A stretch of DNA of 64,000 nucleotides from Halosolutus amylolyticus (GTDB lineage Archaea; Halobacteriota; Halobacteria; Halobacteriales; Natrialbaceae), in NCBI RefSeq assembly GCF_023566055.1, contig NZ_JALIQP010000007.1:1-64000 (forward strand), given 5' to 3'. Shown one piece after another: positions 8,597-16,526 of the stretch; position 1 is the first letter of the stretch, and each line of letters begins with the position of its first letter. The position numbers and the translations under genes were made by a program. Under the pieces are notes generated by a model that ran no database searches, was not told where the DNA came from, and saw only the letters and a list, made by a program, of their open reading frames with translations.

Positions 8597-9157
8597 GACA
8601 AGTACTTTGTCAAAAATACACTTATACATTTCCCCGCTCGGATAGCAAGGGCGTCCCCTTCTTGTGACGAGAGGCCCGCAAGCAGTGACGGTGAATAGCT
8701 GGTGTTCGCCCAGTTCGTGGCGGTCAACCGAGCGTTCGATCGAAACTCGACTGCCAAACGTGCCGACGGTACTGCCAAACGTGCCAACGGTAACACGATC
8801 GCAGCAGACGGCTGTTCGACGATTGGATCACATAACTGTGTTCGTAGGTGCTCTCTCGAAGCCATAGCGACGTGAAACACTTTCATCGCCATCGAAAGTT
8901 GATCGTGGGTTCGACGCATCTCAACTGCGCCGATAGAAACGGAGTCGAAGGTCGATCGCCGATAGTTATGAAACCCGAACCGACTTGCTGTTGTCAGAGT
9001 GAGGATCCGAGTGACAATTGGATCGTGAGATGTTACCAAAAGCAGACAGGAGGCAATGCCCGTGCGGGCAGGTGTGTCTTCGACTCGATCGTGTACATCA
9101 GTGTCCATTCGATTGCAACGACGTCGTTTCAGCGGCGTTGCAGGGAACGTTAGCCGA
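8597..9157. other. 560-base gap with no convincing gene
   Basis: Apart from the SnoaL promoter at its left edge and a two-copy 21-bp tandem repeat (8751-8792), I see no gene. Open frames on either strand have protein compositions rich in Arg, Ser and Cys, unlike the acidic genes around them. Confidence 0.5.
8751..8792. repeat. 21-bp tandem repeat, two copies
   Basis: The unit begins ACTGCCAAACGTGCC and ends ACGGT. It occurs at 8751-8771 and again at 8772-8792 with one base different. Its meaning is unknown. Confidence 0.7.
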
Positions 9158-9640
9158 CTACTCGATCGTCCCGTACTCTCCGCGGAAAAACGTCAGCGGT
9201 TTCGCCCCGGATCGGTTCGTGTCCGCTGACTGCACCTCACCAACGTAAATCGTGTGATCGCCTCCGTCATAACTCTCGAAGAGTTCACAATCGACGTATC
9301 CCAGGGTGTTTTCGAAGACTAGTGCTCCAGTTTCCTCTCTTCGGGTCGCTAGATCTTCGAACGGATCGTCCATCTCCTTGTGTGCACCAGCAAACCGATC
9401 AGAAATCTCCTGTTGGTCCTCCGCTAGAATATTCACCGCGAAGTTCTTCGCTTTCCGTGTGAAATCGTGTGAGGTTGTCCCTTTGTCTGCGTTGTACTGA
9501 ACTAATGGCGGATCGAGGGACACAGAAGTGAACGAGTTCACCGTCATCGCGTGGTCGACGCCGTCGTGGTTCATCGTGACTACCGTTACGCCGGTCGCGA
9601 ATGAACCAAGCGTTTCTCGAAAACTGCTGCCGTCGATCAT
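9158..9640 (-). CDS. Flavin reductase (FMN-binding split-barrel)
   Basis: A 160-residue protein of the flavin reductase-like domain family, which reduces free FMN or FAD with NAD(P)H and hands it to a separate oxygenase. Typical features: F-R-E-T-L-G-S-F-A-T-G-V-T-V-V-T at the start, M-T-V-N-S-F-T-S-V-S-L-D-P-P-L-V near residue 32, F-A-V-N-I-L near 67, and the closing F-F-R-G-x-Y-G. A TATA-like CTATAAGTAAA lies about 30 bases before the ATG. Standing between two-component-type oxygenase genes and riboflavin genes, it is the natural FMNH2 supplier for the luciferase-family enzymes here. Confidence 0.88.
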   Translation of the reverse strand: MIDGSSFRETLGSFATGVTVVTMNHDGVDHAMTVNSFTSVSLDPPLVQYNADKGTTSHDFTRKAKNFAVNILAEDQQEISDRFAGAHKEMDDPFEDLATRREETGALVFENTLGYVDCELFESYDGGDHTIYVGEVQSADTNRSGAKPLTFFRGEYGTIE

Positions 9641-9771
9641 TGATACGGGCTACGTTTTGTGAGAGTTTACTTATAGATTTGGGTGTGAACGTCGTGCTAT
9701 CCCAGATACCGATACTTGAAACTGTCTCTCGCGGATCGCTACGGAGCATCGACGGTATACGAGTGGAGCAG

Positions 9772-10470
9772 TCACTGGGAACTTTGAGTGACTGTTCGGA
9801 TGATATCAGCTCCCTCAACATACGGAATACCGTTCTTCTTTCCATATACTTTGGCGTCTTCGGGTGACAGTGCGTCACCCGTTTCGTCGTCAAGCATTTC
9901 ACAGACGACTGCAGCAGGGGCGCGGTTTGCCGCCGTGGCCACTGCAATTGCCAGTTCCGTGTGTCCCTGCCGATCGTCAAGATTATCCGGGGCACCTCGT
10001 AGGAGGTGAACGTGACCAGGCACTTGGAACGTCGTTTCGAAGCTAACCTGCACCGGCTTGAGAGCTGCAGCCCCGAGCTCGCTGATGGTCAGTGCCCTGT
10101 CTTCGTCTGTGATCCCTGTGTAGGTGTCCCGATGGTTCACGGTCAGCGAAAATGACGACCGTTCGTCGTATCCACGGTGATCACAATCAGTAGCAGAGTG
10201 AGTCAGTTCGTCAGCGAGGAATGGAAGCTCCCAGGCGTCTGCGATCCGGTCACTGAGAGCCACACAAATAAGACCGCCAGCGTCGTTCCGAAGTCGAGCG
10301 ACGGATTCGGGCGTAACGTCACCTGCGGGATACACTAAATCGGTCTCTCCCTCACGATCACCATGATCGTGGATGAGGATGGGGTTTCCAGCCCGAAATG
10401 CAGAAATGGCTCTGTCAACCGTGACGTTCGATGTCTCCCAGGTGTGATGAGTGGAATTACTCCGTGACAT
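9772..10470 (-). CDS. ribB: 3,4-dihydroxy-2-butanone 4-phosphate synthase
   Basis: A 232-residue RibB, which converts ribulose 5-phosphate to the four-carbon precursor of riboflavin and releases formate. The active-site signature D-H-G-D-R-E-G-E-T-D-L-V is at residues 34-45, followed by A-R-L-R-N-D-A-G-G-L-I-C. The second half has D-T-Y-T-G-I-T-D-E-D-R and the H-T-E-L-A box near 165. Its start overlaps the end of rbkR by 14 bases, so the two form one transcript with rbkR first. Location inside a flavoenzyme-rich catabolic cluster suggests a dedicated or extra flavin supply. Confidence 0.93.
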   Translation of the reverse strand: MSRSNSTHHTWETSNVTVDRAISAFRAGNPILIHDHGDREGETDLVYPAGDVTPESVARLRNDAGGLICVALSDRIADAWELPFLADELTHSATDCDHRGYDERSSFSLTVNHRDTYTGITDEDRALTISELGAAALKPVQVSFETTFQVPGHVHLLRGAPDNLDDRQGHTELAIAVATAANRAPAAVVCEMLDDETGDALSPEDAKVYGKKNGIPYVEGADIIRTVTQSSQ

Positions 10471-11164
10471 GGATCGTTATGTGATCTCCGTTCGTTAGTT
10501 CGAGTTCGTCTCGAAAGCTGACGGGACCGATGATTTCGATAGCGTCTTCACCGTGATGTGTCCGATCTGGAACGAGCACGTGTGCGGGCTCGAAAACGTC
10601 CTCGGAATCGGCCTCAACCCGAGCAGCGTAGCACGTTGCAGCACCGTACGTTCGCTCGTCGTCACTCCAGCTATCGATATCGATCCCCGATTTGACTTCG
10701 AGAACCGATCGTTCAGGAACGTCCCTCCGAGAGAGTGTAACGTTGAGTGTTCCCGGATATGGCTCGTAGCCGAGACGATTTTTGAATTGCTCCTTGTAAC
10801 CGTCGAGACTGATGTAGTGTCTCGCCTCGTTCAATCCGTCGGTGACCGTTCCCTTGAAGATGAGCGGTGATTTCGAATTGAAGATCTGTTGGTATTGTTC
10901 AAACTCGCGCATGAGAACGTCCGTTCCCGCTGACGTGAGTGTTAACCGCTGTCCGTCTGCAACGATCTCGCGTGAGATGAGGCCCGCAGACTCGAGTTCA
11001 CGCAGTCGCCGGGAAATTGTCTGGGTCGATACGGAGAGCGCCTTCGAAAGATTTCGAGTTGAAACGGTTATCGGAGCGTCTAATGCACCTTCGATGGCAA
11101 GATGTTTGAGTGTTGCCAACTCGTTACAATCGATCTCGTATGACTGGCTGTGTAACGTAATCAT
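10457..11164 (-). CDS. rbkR: RbkR: riboflavin regulator fused to CTP-dependent riboflavin kinase
   Basis: About 235 residues with two domains: an N-terminal winged helix (residues 1-85, with S-V-S-T-Q-T-I-S-R-R-L-R-E-L-E) and a C-terminal DUF120 archaeal riboflavin kinase that uses CTP (F-K-G-T-V-T-D-G-L-N-E-A-x-H-Y-I-S near 102, G-Y-E-P-Y-P-G-T-L-N-V near 132). In archaea this family makes FMN and represses riboflavin genes. The ATG at 11164 (MITLHSQSYEID) is preferred to the one at 11209, because the region between them holds a palindromic operator-like sequence. It is the first gene of the rbkR-ribB pair, with a likely autoregulatory site. Confidence 0.92.
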   Translation of the reverse strand: MITLHSQSYEIDCNELATLKHLAIEGALDAPITVSTRNLSKALSVSTQTISRRLRELESAGLISREIVADGQRLTLTSAGTDVLMREFEQYQQIFNSKSPLIFKGTVTDGLNEARHYISLDGYKEQFKNRLGYEPYPGTLNVTLSRRDVPERSVLEVKSGIDIDSWSDDERTYGAATCYAARVEADSEDVFEPAHVLVPDRTHHGEDAIEIIGPVSFRDELELTNGDHITIHVTE

Positions 11165-11182
11165 GGTTGTGATGCGTATACG

Positions 11183-11208
11183 ATACGGCCGATACGGCAG
11201 CCGTATCA
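11183..11208. promoter_or_regulatory. Palindromic operator-like site in the rbkR-ribB leader
   Basis: GATACGGCAGCCGTATC (11192-11208) is a perfect palindrome about a central A. A third half-site GATACGGCC lies next to it (11183-11191). It sits 20-45 bases before the rbkR ATG, downstream of a TTTTATT TATA-like stretch, where repressor binding would block transcription. RbkR itself is the obvious candidate, but this is inferred from position. Confidence 0.6.
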
Positions 11209-11209
11209 T

Positions 11210-11828
11210 TTCTGTCGTCCGTAATCATTTTGGGAAGCAGGCGCAATAAAACTTTGGGTCGCCTACCACTCCGGCGCGTTGTGACGGTTCCAGACCAGAT
11301 GGTGAGCGAGTTGTCGTCCCGCTATAACGCAATCAGTCCGAAGTCATGAAATTTATCCATCATTATCCCAGGGATTCGATCGGATTCACGCTTCGAACTC
11401 TCGTTGCTCTTCCGAGTTCGTCACTCCTGTCTGACACACCTCTACAATCGCAGAACCGTACTAGGGTGTCGGTTCACGTCCACAGTGACTGCCTCGTCGC
11501 CACTGTATCTCACGGATCGATCGAACTATTACTCGGGCAACAGTTAGAACCGAGCTGTTGCTCTTTCCATGCTACGACCGCTCTCTCCGTCCACGACCAA
11601 ATCGTTCTGTAATAACGAATTCCTCGTCGTGTGGTCACATCCGACACTCGAGACGAGGACGCCGTCTCACACGTGGCAAGCCTTCCGATCGCTTCCGATA
11701 GAATCCACAAGACCATTACAGAGCCTATTAAACACCCGATACGGACTATATACGACATTACAGAACGGCTGTCCCGTCGTACCTGACTCGGTCTGCAAGG
11801 ATACCAATGTCGTGTTGGTCTCGCTTTG
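11210..11828. other. Gap with no recognised gene
   Basis: Holds the rbkR promoter at its left edge. The remainder shows short open frames with non-acidic composition on both strands and nothing recognisable. Confidence 0.5.
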
Positions 11829-11904
11829 TTACCTATGGCTCGGTCCCCCCGCTTGCGGTCTGGTGAATGTCGTCTCGTCAGTGTCGATCTCGTCTCCGGC
11901 GGGC

Positions 11905-12281
11905 AACCGGAGCAGATTCAACCTGACCGGGACCTTATTTACATAGGTATGGATGTAAAAACCTGGGTTAGGCAAGACATTACAAATGTACTATTGTAAA
12001 CTTCGGAGTCGCCGATAGCGACTCGGACAATTTGTGTCGCATCAATAGTAGAGTCTCCGGCCACGGAACAGCGAATGATTGTCTTATCGACAGGTATCCG
12101 GAGATGATTCAACCTGACCAGGAATATTTACACAAGTACGAATGTAAATATCTTTGGGGCAGGTGAGATATTACAAATGTACTATTGTGAATTTGGGGCG
12201 CCGATAGCGGCCCGGACACTTTGTGTCGCATCAATAGTAGAGTCTCCGGCCACAGAACAGCGAATGATTGCCTCATCGACA
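11905..12281. repeat. Tandem pair of about 190-bp direct repeats with inverted repeats inside
   Basis: Copy 1 (about 11905-12092) and copy 2 (about 12096-12281) align with offset 189-191. The 62 bases at 12031-12092 and 12220-12281 are nearly identical. Each copy holds TTTACA and TGTAAA facing each other across a short spacer (11938-11959; 12127-12148), a palindrome-like TTACAAATGTACTATTGTAA (11980-11999, degenerate at 12171-12190), and a hairpin with loop CGATA (12006-12024; 12195-12213). The minus strand remains partly open through both copies. Confidence 0.8.
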
Positions 12282-12469
12282 GAAATCTCGTTGCTGGTCT
12301 CTGAAGGGCAGAGCACCAGTGTAAAGAGATGGTGTGGCCGGTCGACTGGGTGATTCTCGGGGAAGATCAGGTAATTCGGCGGCGACCAATCGCGTGTCCT
12401 GGATCCTTGTTTGAACAGCTGTTCGGTAACATACCACAGTATACGTTCGCTATTACCGTACTTGTGTCG
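12182..12469 (-). pseudogene. Open frame without a start, probable gene remnant
   Basis: A 95-codon minus-strand frame with haloarchaeal-like composition (includes NYLIFPENHPVDRPHHLF and AIIRCSVAGDSTIDATQ), ended by TAG at 12182-12184 and bounded upstream by a TGA. It contains no ATG. Its last third is duplicated downstream in copy 1 of the 190-bp repeat (frame ending with TAA at 11939-11941). A third shorter echo follows, ending at 11829-11831. I do not recognise the family. Confidence 0.4.
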
Positions 12470-12735
12470 TCACACGGGTGAAATGCCGTATATATCCCGT
12501 TCGGGCGCTGATTCGGGGGTCATTGCTAACGAGAGTAGCGCAACTATCGTTATTTAGAGCCGGTGAGGGAGACATTCGTTCGTAGTTATCCGGTATTATC
12601 GAACAAAATTGCTTACCCTCCGTCCGAAGAACACTTATCAGTTCCGTTACCTTCCTTTGACTCTACGGTCTTCAATTCGCACACGATCTGTGGGTTAATT
12701 ATTTATAAGGTTCTACCCAACTGTTAACTGGAACC

Positions 12736-13506
12736 ATGGCATCGGATGATCTCGGTAAAAAAGAGCAAGAACTCAAGAACAAATACGTAGAGCGTGTCGG
12801 ATACTGGCCCGAAGCGTACGATGAGTGGGTTCGGTTAGACCCAGATCTCTTCGAGGAGTATCTGGAACTGGCTGCACACCCGTGGGAAAATAACGCGATC
12901 CCACGAAAAAATAAAGCACTCATCAGAGTAGCGATCGACGCTTCAGTCACACATCTCTACGAGGGGGGGCTCAGAGATAGTATTCGGCTTGCGTTCGAGG
13001 AAGGAGCCACTGTTGACGAAATTGTAGACGTAATTGAAAGTATCACGTTCGTATCGATGCACACCATAATCGACGGGTTGCCGCTGCTTGAAGACGAAGT
13101 CGGTCTCCCGGACGACGTGTTGGATGAGGAACGTGCCGAACAGGACAGAGTCCGCGAGTACTTCAAGGAGAGTCGTGGATGGTGGCATGAACTTTGGGAG
13201 CCCCTCCTCGCTCTCGATCACGAATTCCTGGAAAAACACACCGATGTTTCGGGCCATCACAGCAAAAACTGGTCACTTGACCCGAAGCTGAAACAGTTCA
13301 TCTATATTGCGATAGATATGTCCACAACCCAACTGTACACAAAGGGTGCACGAGTTCATATCGAGTCGGCCATCGAACATGGCGCGACCCGGGACGAACT
13401 CATCGAACTTCTCGAGTTTGTTAACCACCAGGGGTACGATACGATGCGGTTCGCTCTCCCAGTCCTGGCAGAGGAAGCACGGAGAGCTGGCAAGTACGAC
13501 GACTGA
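12736..13506 (+). CDS. Carboxymuconolactone decarboxylase family protein, two CMD domains
   Basis: A 256-residue protein with two repeats of the AhpD/CMD helical fold: residues 35-115 (L-I-R-V-A-I-D-A-S-V-T-H-L-Y-x-x-G, then A-F-E-E-G-A-T-x-D-E-I) and 160-250 (F-I-Y-I-A-I-D-M-S-T-T-Q-L-Y-x-x-G, then A-I-E-H-G-A-T-R-D-E-L). No cysteine occurs anywhere, so it cannot be an AhpD-type CxxC peroxidase; a decarboxylase or lactone-handling role, or a structural role, is more likely. A TATA box TTTATAAGG is 27-35 bases before the ATG (leaderless). It is followed 13 bases later by the quinone oxidoreductase, in one probable operon. Confidence 0.82.
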   Translation: MASDDLGKKEQELKNKYVERVGYWPEAYDEWVRLDPDLFEEYLELAAHPWENNAIPRKNKALIRVAIDASVTHLYEGGLRDSIRLAFEEGATVDEIVDVIESITFVSMHTIIDGLPLLEDEVGLPDDVLDEERAEQDRVREYFKESRGWWHELWEPLLALDHEFLEKHTDVSGHHSKNWSLDPKLKQFIYIAIDMSTTQLYTKGARVHIESAIEHGATRDELIELLEFVNHQGYDTMRFALPVLAEEARRAGKYDD

Positions 13507-13519
13507 GGCGGAAGAGCTG

Positions 13520-14503
13520 ATGATGAAGGCAGTTCGCTACCACGATTTTGGTGGTCCATCAGTCAGTAGCGTCGATGAGATTGAACCCCTAACCCCCCGC
13601 GAACAGGAGGTCTCGATCGACGTGCGAGGCATCGGTATTAACCCGTCGGATATCCTCCGACGAACGGGGGCATTTCGCAACGAACTCCCCCTGATACCCG
13701 GGAAAGACGTCGCCGGAATCGTTACAGGAACCGGTGACGACGTCGATCGGTTCGAGCCCGGCGACCGAGTGTTCGGGTACATCCCTCACTCGAACGTCCC
13801 TGGATCGGGCACCGATCGGCAGGGAACGTACGCTGAAAACGTCGTCGCACTCACTGACCGACTAGCTCACCTTCCGTTGCCGGTATCTTTCGAGTCGGGT
13901 GCAGCGATCCCTGCAGTCGCGGTGACCGCTTGGGAGGCACTGGTCCGATACGGTGGGTTGCAACCAAGCGAGACCTGTCTGATTCATGGCGGAAGTGGTG
14001 GCGTTGGTCACGTTGCCGTCCAACTGGCCTCCACGATGGGAGCGAACGTCGTTGCCACTGCTGGTGACCGTGAGAAGCGACAACGAGTCAGTGAGCTAGG
14101 TGCCGATCGAGTGCTCGATTACAGTCGCCCGGATCTAGCCGACGGCATTCTCGAGGAGTGTTCGAACCGTCCAGCCGTCATTCTGGACCATCGGGTTGGT
14201 GACTATTTACAGCTAGATGTAGACGTAATCGATCAGCACGGGACGATTGCTATTATTGGTGGCTACGAGGACAGTCCACGGATAGATATTTCGACGGCAC
14301 TCCTGAAAAACGTCACCATCGTTCCCTATACGGTTTCCCTGACCCGGAACATTGGGACGATACTCGAGCGAATAGCTGCACTACTACGGGAGAACAGACT
14401 CTCAGTAGATGTCTGGAAAACGTTTCAACTAAAGGAAGTGGCCGACGCCCAGCGAACCGTCTCGAATGAGAGCTTCGTCGGAAAAGTCGTGATGGTTCCG
14501 TAA
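13520..14503 (+). CDS. Quinone oxidoreductase-like zinc-independent MDR dehydrogenase
   Basis: About 327 residues of the medium-chain dehydrogenase/reductase family, closest to NADPH:quinone oxidoreductases. The GroES-like part carries P-G-K-D-V-A-G-I-V and D-R-V-F-G-Y. The Rossmann part has H-G-G-S-G-G-V-G-H-V-A-V-Q-L-A near residue 150 and G-A-D-R-V-L-D-Y near 195. Zinc-binding cysteines are missing, as in the quinone reductase branch. Starts at 13520 and 13523 (MMK) are both possible; GGCGGAAG just before may serve as a ribosome site. It probably reduces a carbon-carbon double bond or quinone, paired with the preceding CMD gene. Confidence 0.85.
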   Translation: MMKAVRYHDFGGPSVSSVDEIEPLTPREQEVSIDVRGIGINPSDILRRTGAFRNELPLIPGKDVAGIVTGTGDDVDRFEPGDRVFGYIPHSNVPGSGTDRQGTYAENVVALTDRLAHLPLPVSFESGAAIPAVAVTAWEALVRYGGLQPSETCLIHGGSGGVGHVAVQLASTMGANVVATAGDREKRQRVSELGADRVLDYSRPDLADGILEECSNRPAVILDHRVGDYLQLDVDVIDQHGTIAIIGGYEDSPRIDISTALLKNVTIVPYTVSLTRNIGTILERIAALLRENRLSVDVWKTFQLKEVADAQRTVSNESFVGKVVMVP

Positions 14504-14616
14504 CTCAAACCCCGATGTATCGACACGGACGGAACGATACACTATTACTTGGAATTAAACCTCAGATATAGATAAAAATAAAAGGGGACGCAGGCGTTTC
14601 ACTGCTCCTTCGGGGA

Positions 14617-15585
14617 TCAGAAATACTCCGGATAGTGTCTTGGCCACAGATCTAGCTGCCTGTCCAAACCATCGAGGTCGTGTGCTGACGTGAGTGCAAT
14701 GACCTGGTCAAAACCCTGTTTTTCGTATTCCTTGAGCCCGTCTCGTACGTCTTCGATACTTCCGATGATATAGTTTTCTTCGTAGTGTTCCTTCGGCCAC
14801 GTCGTATGTTGCTGGTAGACCTTGAGCTGGCGTTCTTTTGCCAGCTCGGTATCCGCATTCGGAACGAGATGAGTGTAACTGACGGCGAGTTTGGCGTATG
14901 CTGCCGGGTCCTCGTTTTCGGATTTCAGGTACGACGCGAACGCCTTCCAGTCGTGTTCCAGTTCGTCTGCCGTCAACCCGGGTGCTAGCCACCCATCTGC
15001 GAACCGCATTCGCTCTTTGATCGCCATAGGAACGAATCGCGATCCATCCTCGCGATCGACTCCACTCCCTGCGAGCAGAATTTCTGGAGGGCGGTTCAGT
15101 CGTGGCGTGATCGTTAGATTCTCCACTTGATAATAGTCGCCGTCAAAGGTGACTTCCTCTTCGTGGAGGAGGCGATACAACAGTTCGATTCCTTCAGTGA
15201 ATCGTGACGACCGCTCCTCGAACGGTACGTTTGCGCTATCGAACTCCGCCTCATTGTAACCGAGCCCGACACCGAGTGTCACTCGACATGATGAAAGATA
15301 CTGGACCGTTGCGACGCGTTTTGCGAGTAGTACTGGATTCCGAAGTGGAAGAATGAGGATCCCGGTCCCGAGCGGTAAGCGTTCGGTCGCACCGGCCATC
15401 TCCGCAACTGTCGTCAGCGGATCCATAAACGACGTTTTGTAAGTTGGTGGACGCACGAGATGTTCGGGCATCCAGAGACCACCGAACCCATTTTCTTCTA
15501 CAGTTTGTGCGAACTGTTTCAGCCGCTCCGGCGGAACTGCGAACTCGTCTCTGGCAAACGATGGGAAGGATATGCCGATTTTCAT
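14617..15585 (-). CDS. Luciferase-like monooxygenase, LLM-2
   Basis: A 322-residue luciferase-family oxidoreductase: M-K-I-G-I-S-F-P-S-F at the start, G-L-W-M-P-E-H-L near residue 35, L-P-L-G-T-G-I-L-I-L-P-L-R-N-P near 70, L-G-V-G-L-G-Y-N-E near 103, and G-S-I-E-D-V-R near 280. The length is close to that of F420- or FMN-dependent family members of the TIGR03619 kind. A TATA-like GACTTAATAG lies about 30 bases upstream. It is transcribed in the same direction as the lactonase candidate that follows on its other side. Confidence 0.85.
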   Translation of the reverse strand: MKIGISFPSFARDEFAVPPERLKQFAQTVEENGFGGLWMPEHLVRPPTYKTSFMDPLTTVAEMAGATERLPLGTGILILPLRNPVLLAKRVATVQYLSSCRVTLGVGLGYNEAEFDSANVPFEERSSRFTEGIELLYRLLHEEEVTFDGDYYQVENLTITPRLNRPPEILLAGSGVDREDGSRFVPMAIKERMRFADGWLAPGLTADELEHDWKAFASYLKSENEDPAAYAKLAVSYTHLVPNADTELAKERQLKVYQQHTTWPKEHYEENYIIGSIEDVRDGLKEYEKQGFDQVIALTSAHDLDGLDRQLDLWPRHYPEYF

Positions 15586-15661
15586 ACAGAGTGACGTACA
15601 GCGGTTCTATTAAGTCTTTGCGTTCAAAATCTCCGATGAAATCGCCGCGGCGGGTCCCCCA

Positions 15662-16429
15662 TCAGTGCTCGGTAAGCCGCTCTAAATCCGCCGGATCATG
15701 GAGGATGCTCACGGTTGCCCCCTCCGTCGCGGCCATATGTCTGACCGATCGAATTGATTCGAGTGTCTTCTCGACTGACCAATCGAACGTCATCCACAGC
15801 TCCTGTTCGTACGCTTCGCGACAGTAGGCGACGTCAGCAGCCAAGATCACCGTTTCGTTGGGACCGAGAGTCACGGCCACCGACTGATGGCCGGGTGTGT
15901 GTCCAGGTGTAGGAACGCAACGTACACTACCGTCGCCGAATAGATCGTACTCACCGCTAATGGCGCTCACGTCGTATTCCCGAAGCGGGGCAAAGTCGTC
16001 GACGAGGTAAAACGGATGTTGCTCTTTCTCCGGCCACCAGGCGTATTGAAGTTCGTCGCGCTGGACGACGAATTCGGCCTCGGGAAACGCATCGATATAA
16101 CCGGTGTGGTCGAAATGGAGGTGGGTGAGGATTACGTAATCGATCTCGGATGGTTCGTACCCGAGATCCGCGAACTGAGCGGTCGGCGGCTGGGTATTTT
16201 TTATATCTGTTCCCGCAACCATTCCCTCGAGATGTGAAGCTCCGTACGTTTCTGGATCCTCGACGAGCTCGTGGTTGAGTCCAGTGTCGACCAGCACGGT
16301 ACCCTCGGGATGGTCGATGAGGTAGACTGGAATCGAACACGTGAATGATCCAGTATCGAGACCTACAACGGGTGTATATGGAAACGTCAAGTTCGCCGTG
16401 TTTAACGCATGCAGCTGTGTTTCGCTCAT
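15662..16429 (-). CDS. Metallo-beta-lactamase-fold hydrolase, lactonase-like
   Basis: A 255-residue MBL protein of the AHL-lactonase-like branch. The dinuclear zinc motif H-L-H-F-D-H is at residues 103-108, with a further histidine in P-T-P-G-H-T-P-G-H near 178 and the bridging Asp in L-A-A-D-V-A-Y near 200. I-P-V-Y-L-I-D-H-P-E-G near 33 also fits lactonases. In this setting opening a lactone made by a Baeyer-Villiger-type oxygenase is an attractive role (inference). A TATA-like GATTTTAATACG lies upstream of the ATG. It stands about 75 bases before LLM-2. Confidence 0.8.
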   Translation of the reverse strand: MSETQLHALNTANLTFPYTPVVGLDTGSFTCSIPVYLIDHPEGTVLVDTGLNHELVEDPETYGASHLEGMVAGTDIKNTQPPTAQFADLGYEPSEIDYVILTHLHFDHTGYIDAFPEAEFVVQRDELQYAWWPEKEQHPFYLVDDFAPLREYDVSAISGEYDLFGDGSVRCVPTPGHTPGHQSVAVTLGPNETVILAADVAYCREAYEQELWMTFDWSVEKTLESIRSVRHMAATEGATVSILHDPADLERLTEH

Positions 16430-16526
16430 ACATTACCTAGTATTCCCATCAACGTATTAAAATCTCGGGATCGTATGGAGGTCGAGTGTAAGAGCCGAGA
16501 ATCTCGATTGGATCGTCGCGACCTAC

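Noticed and set aside
8407-9108. 234-codon minus-strand open frame
   Set aside because: It overlaps the SnoaL-like gene in another frame and its composition (Arg, Ser, Thr rich, few acids) is not that of a haloarchaeal protein.
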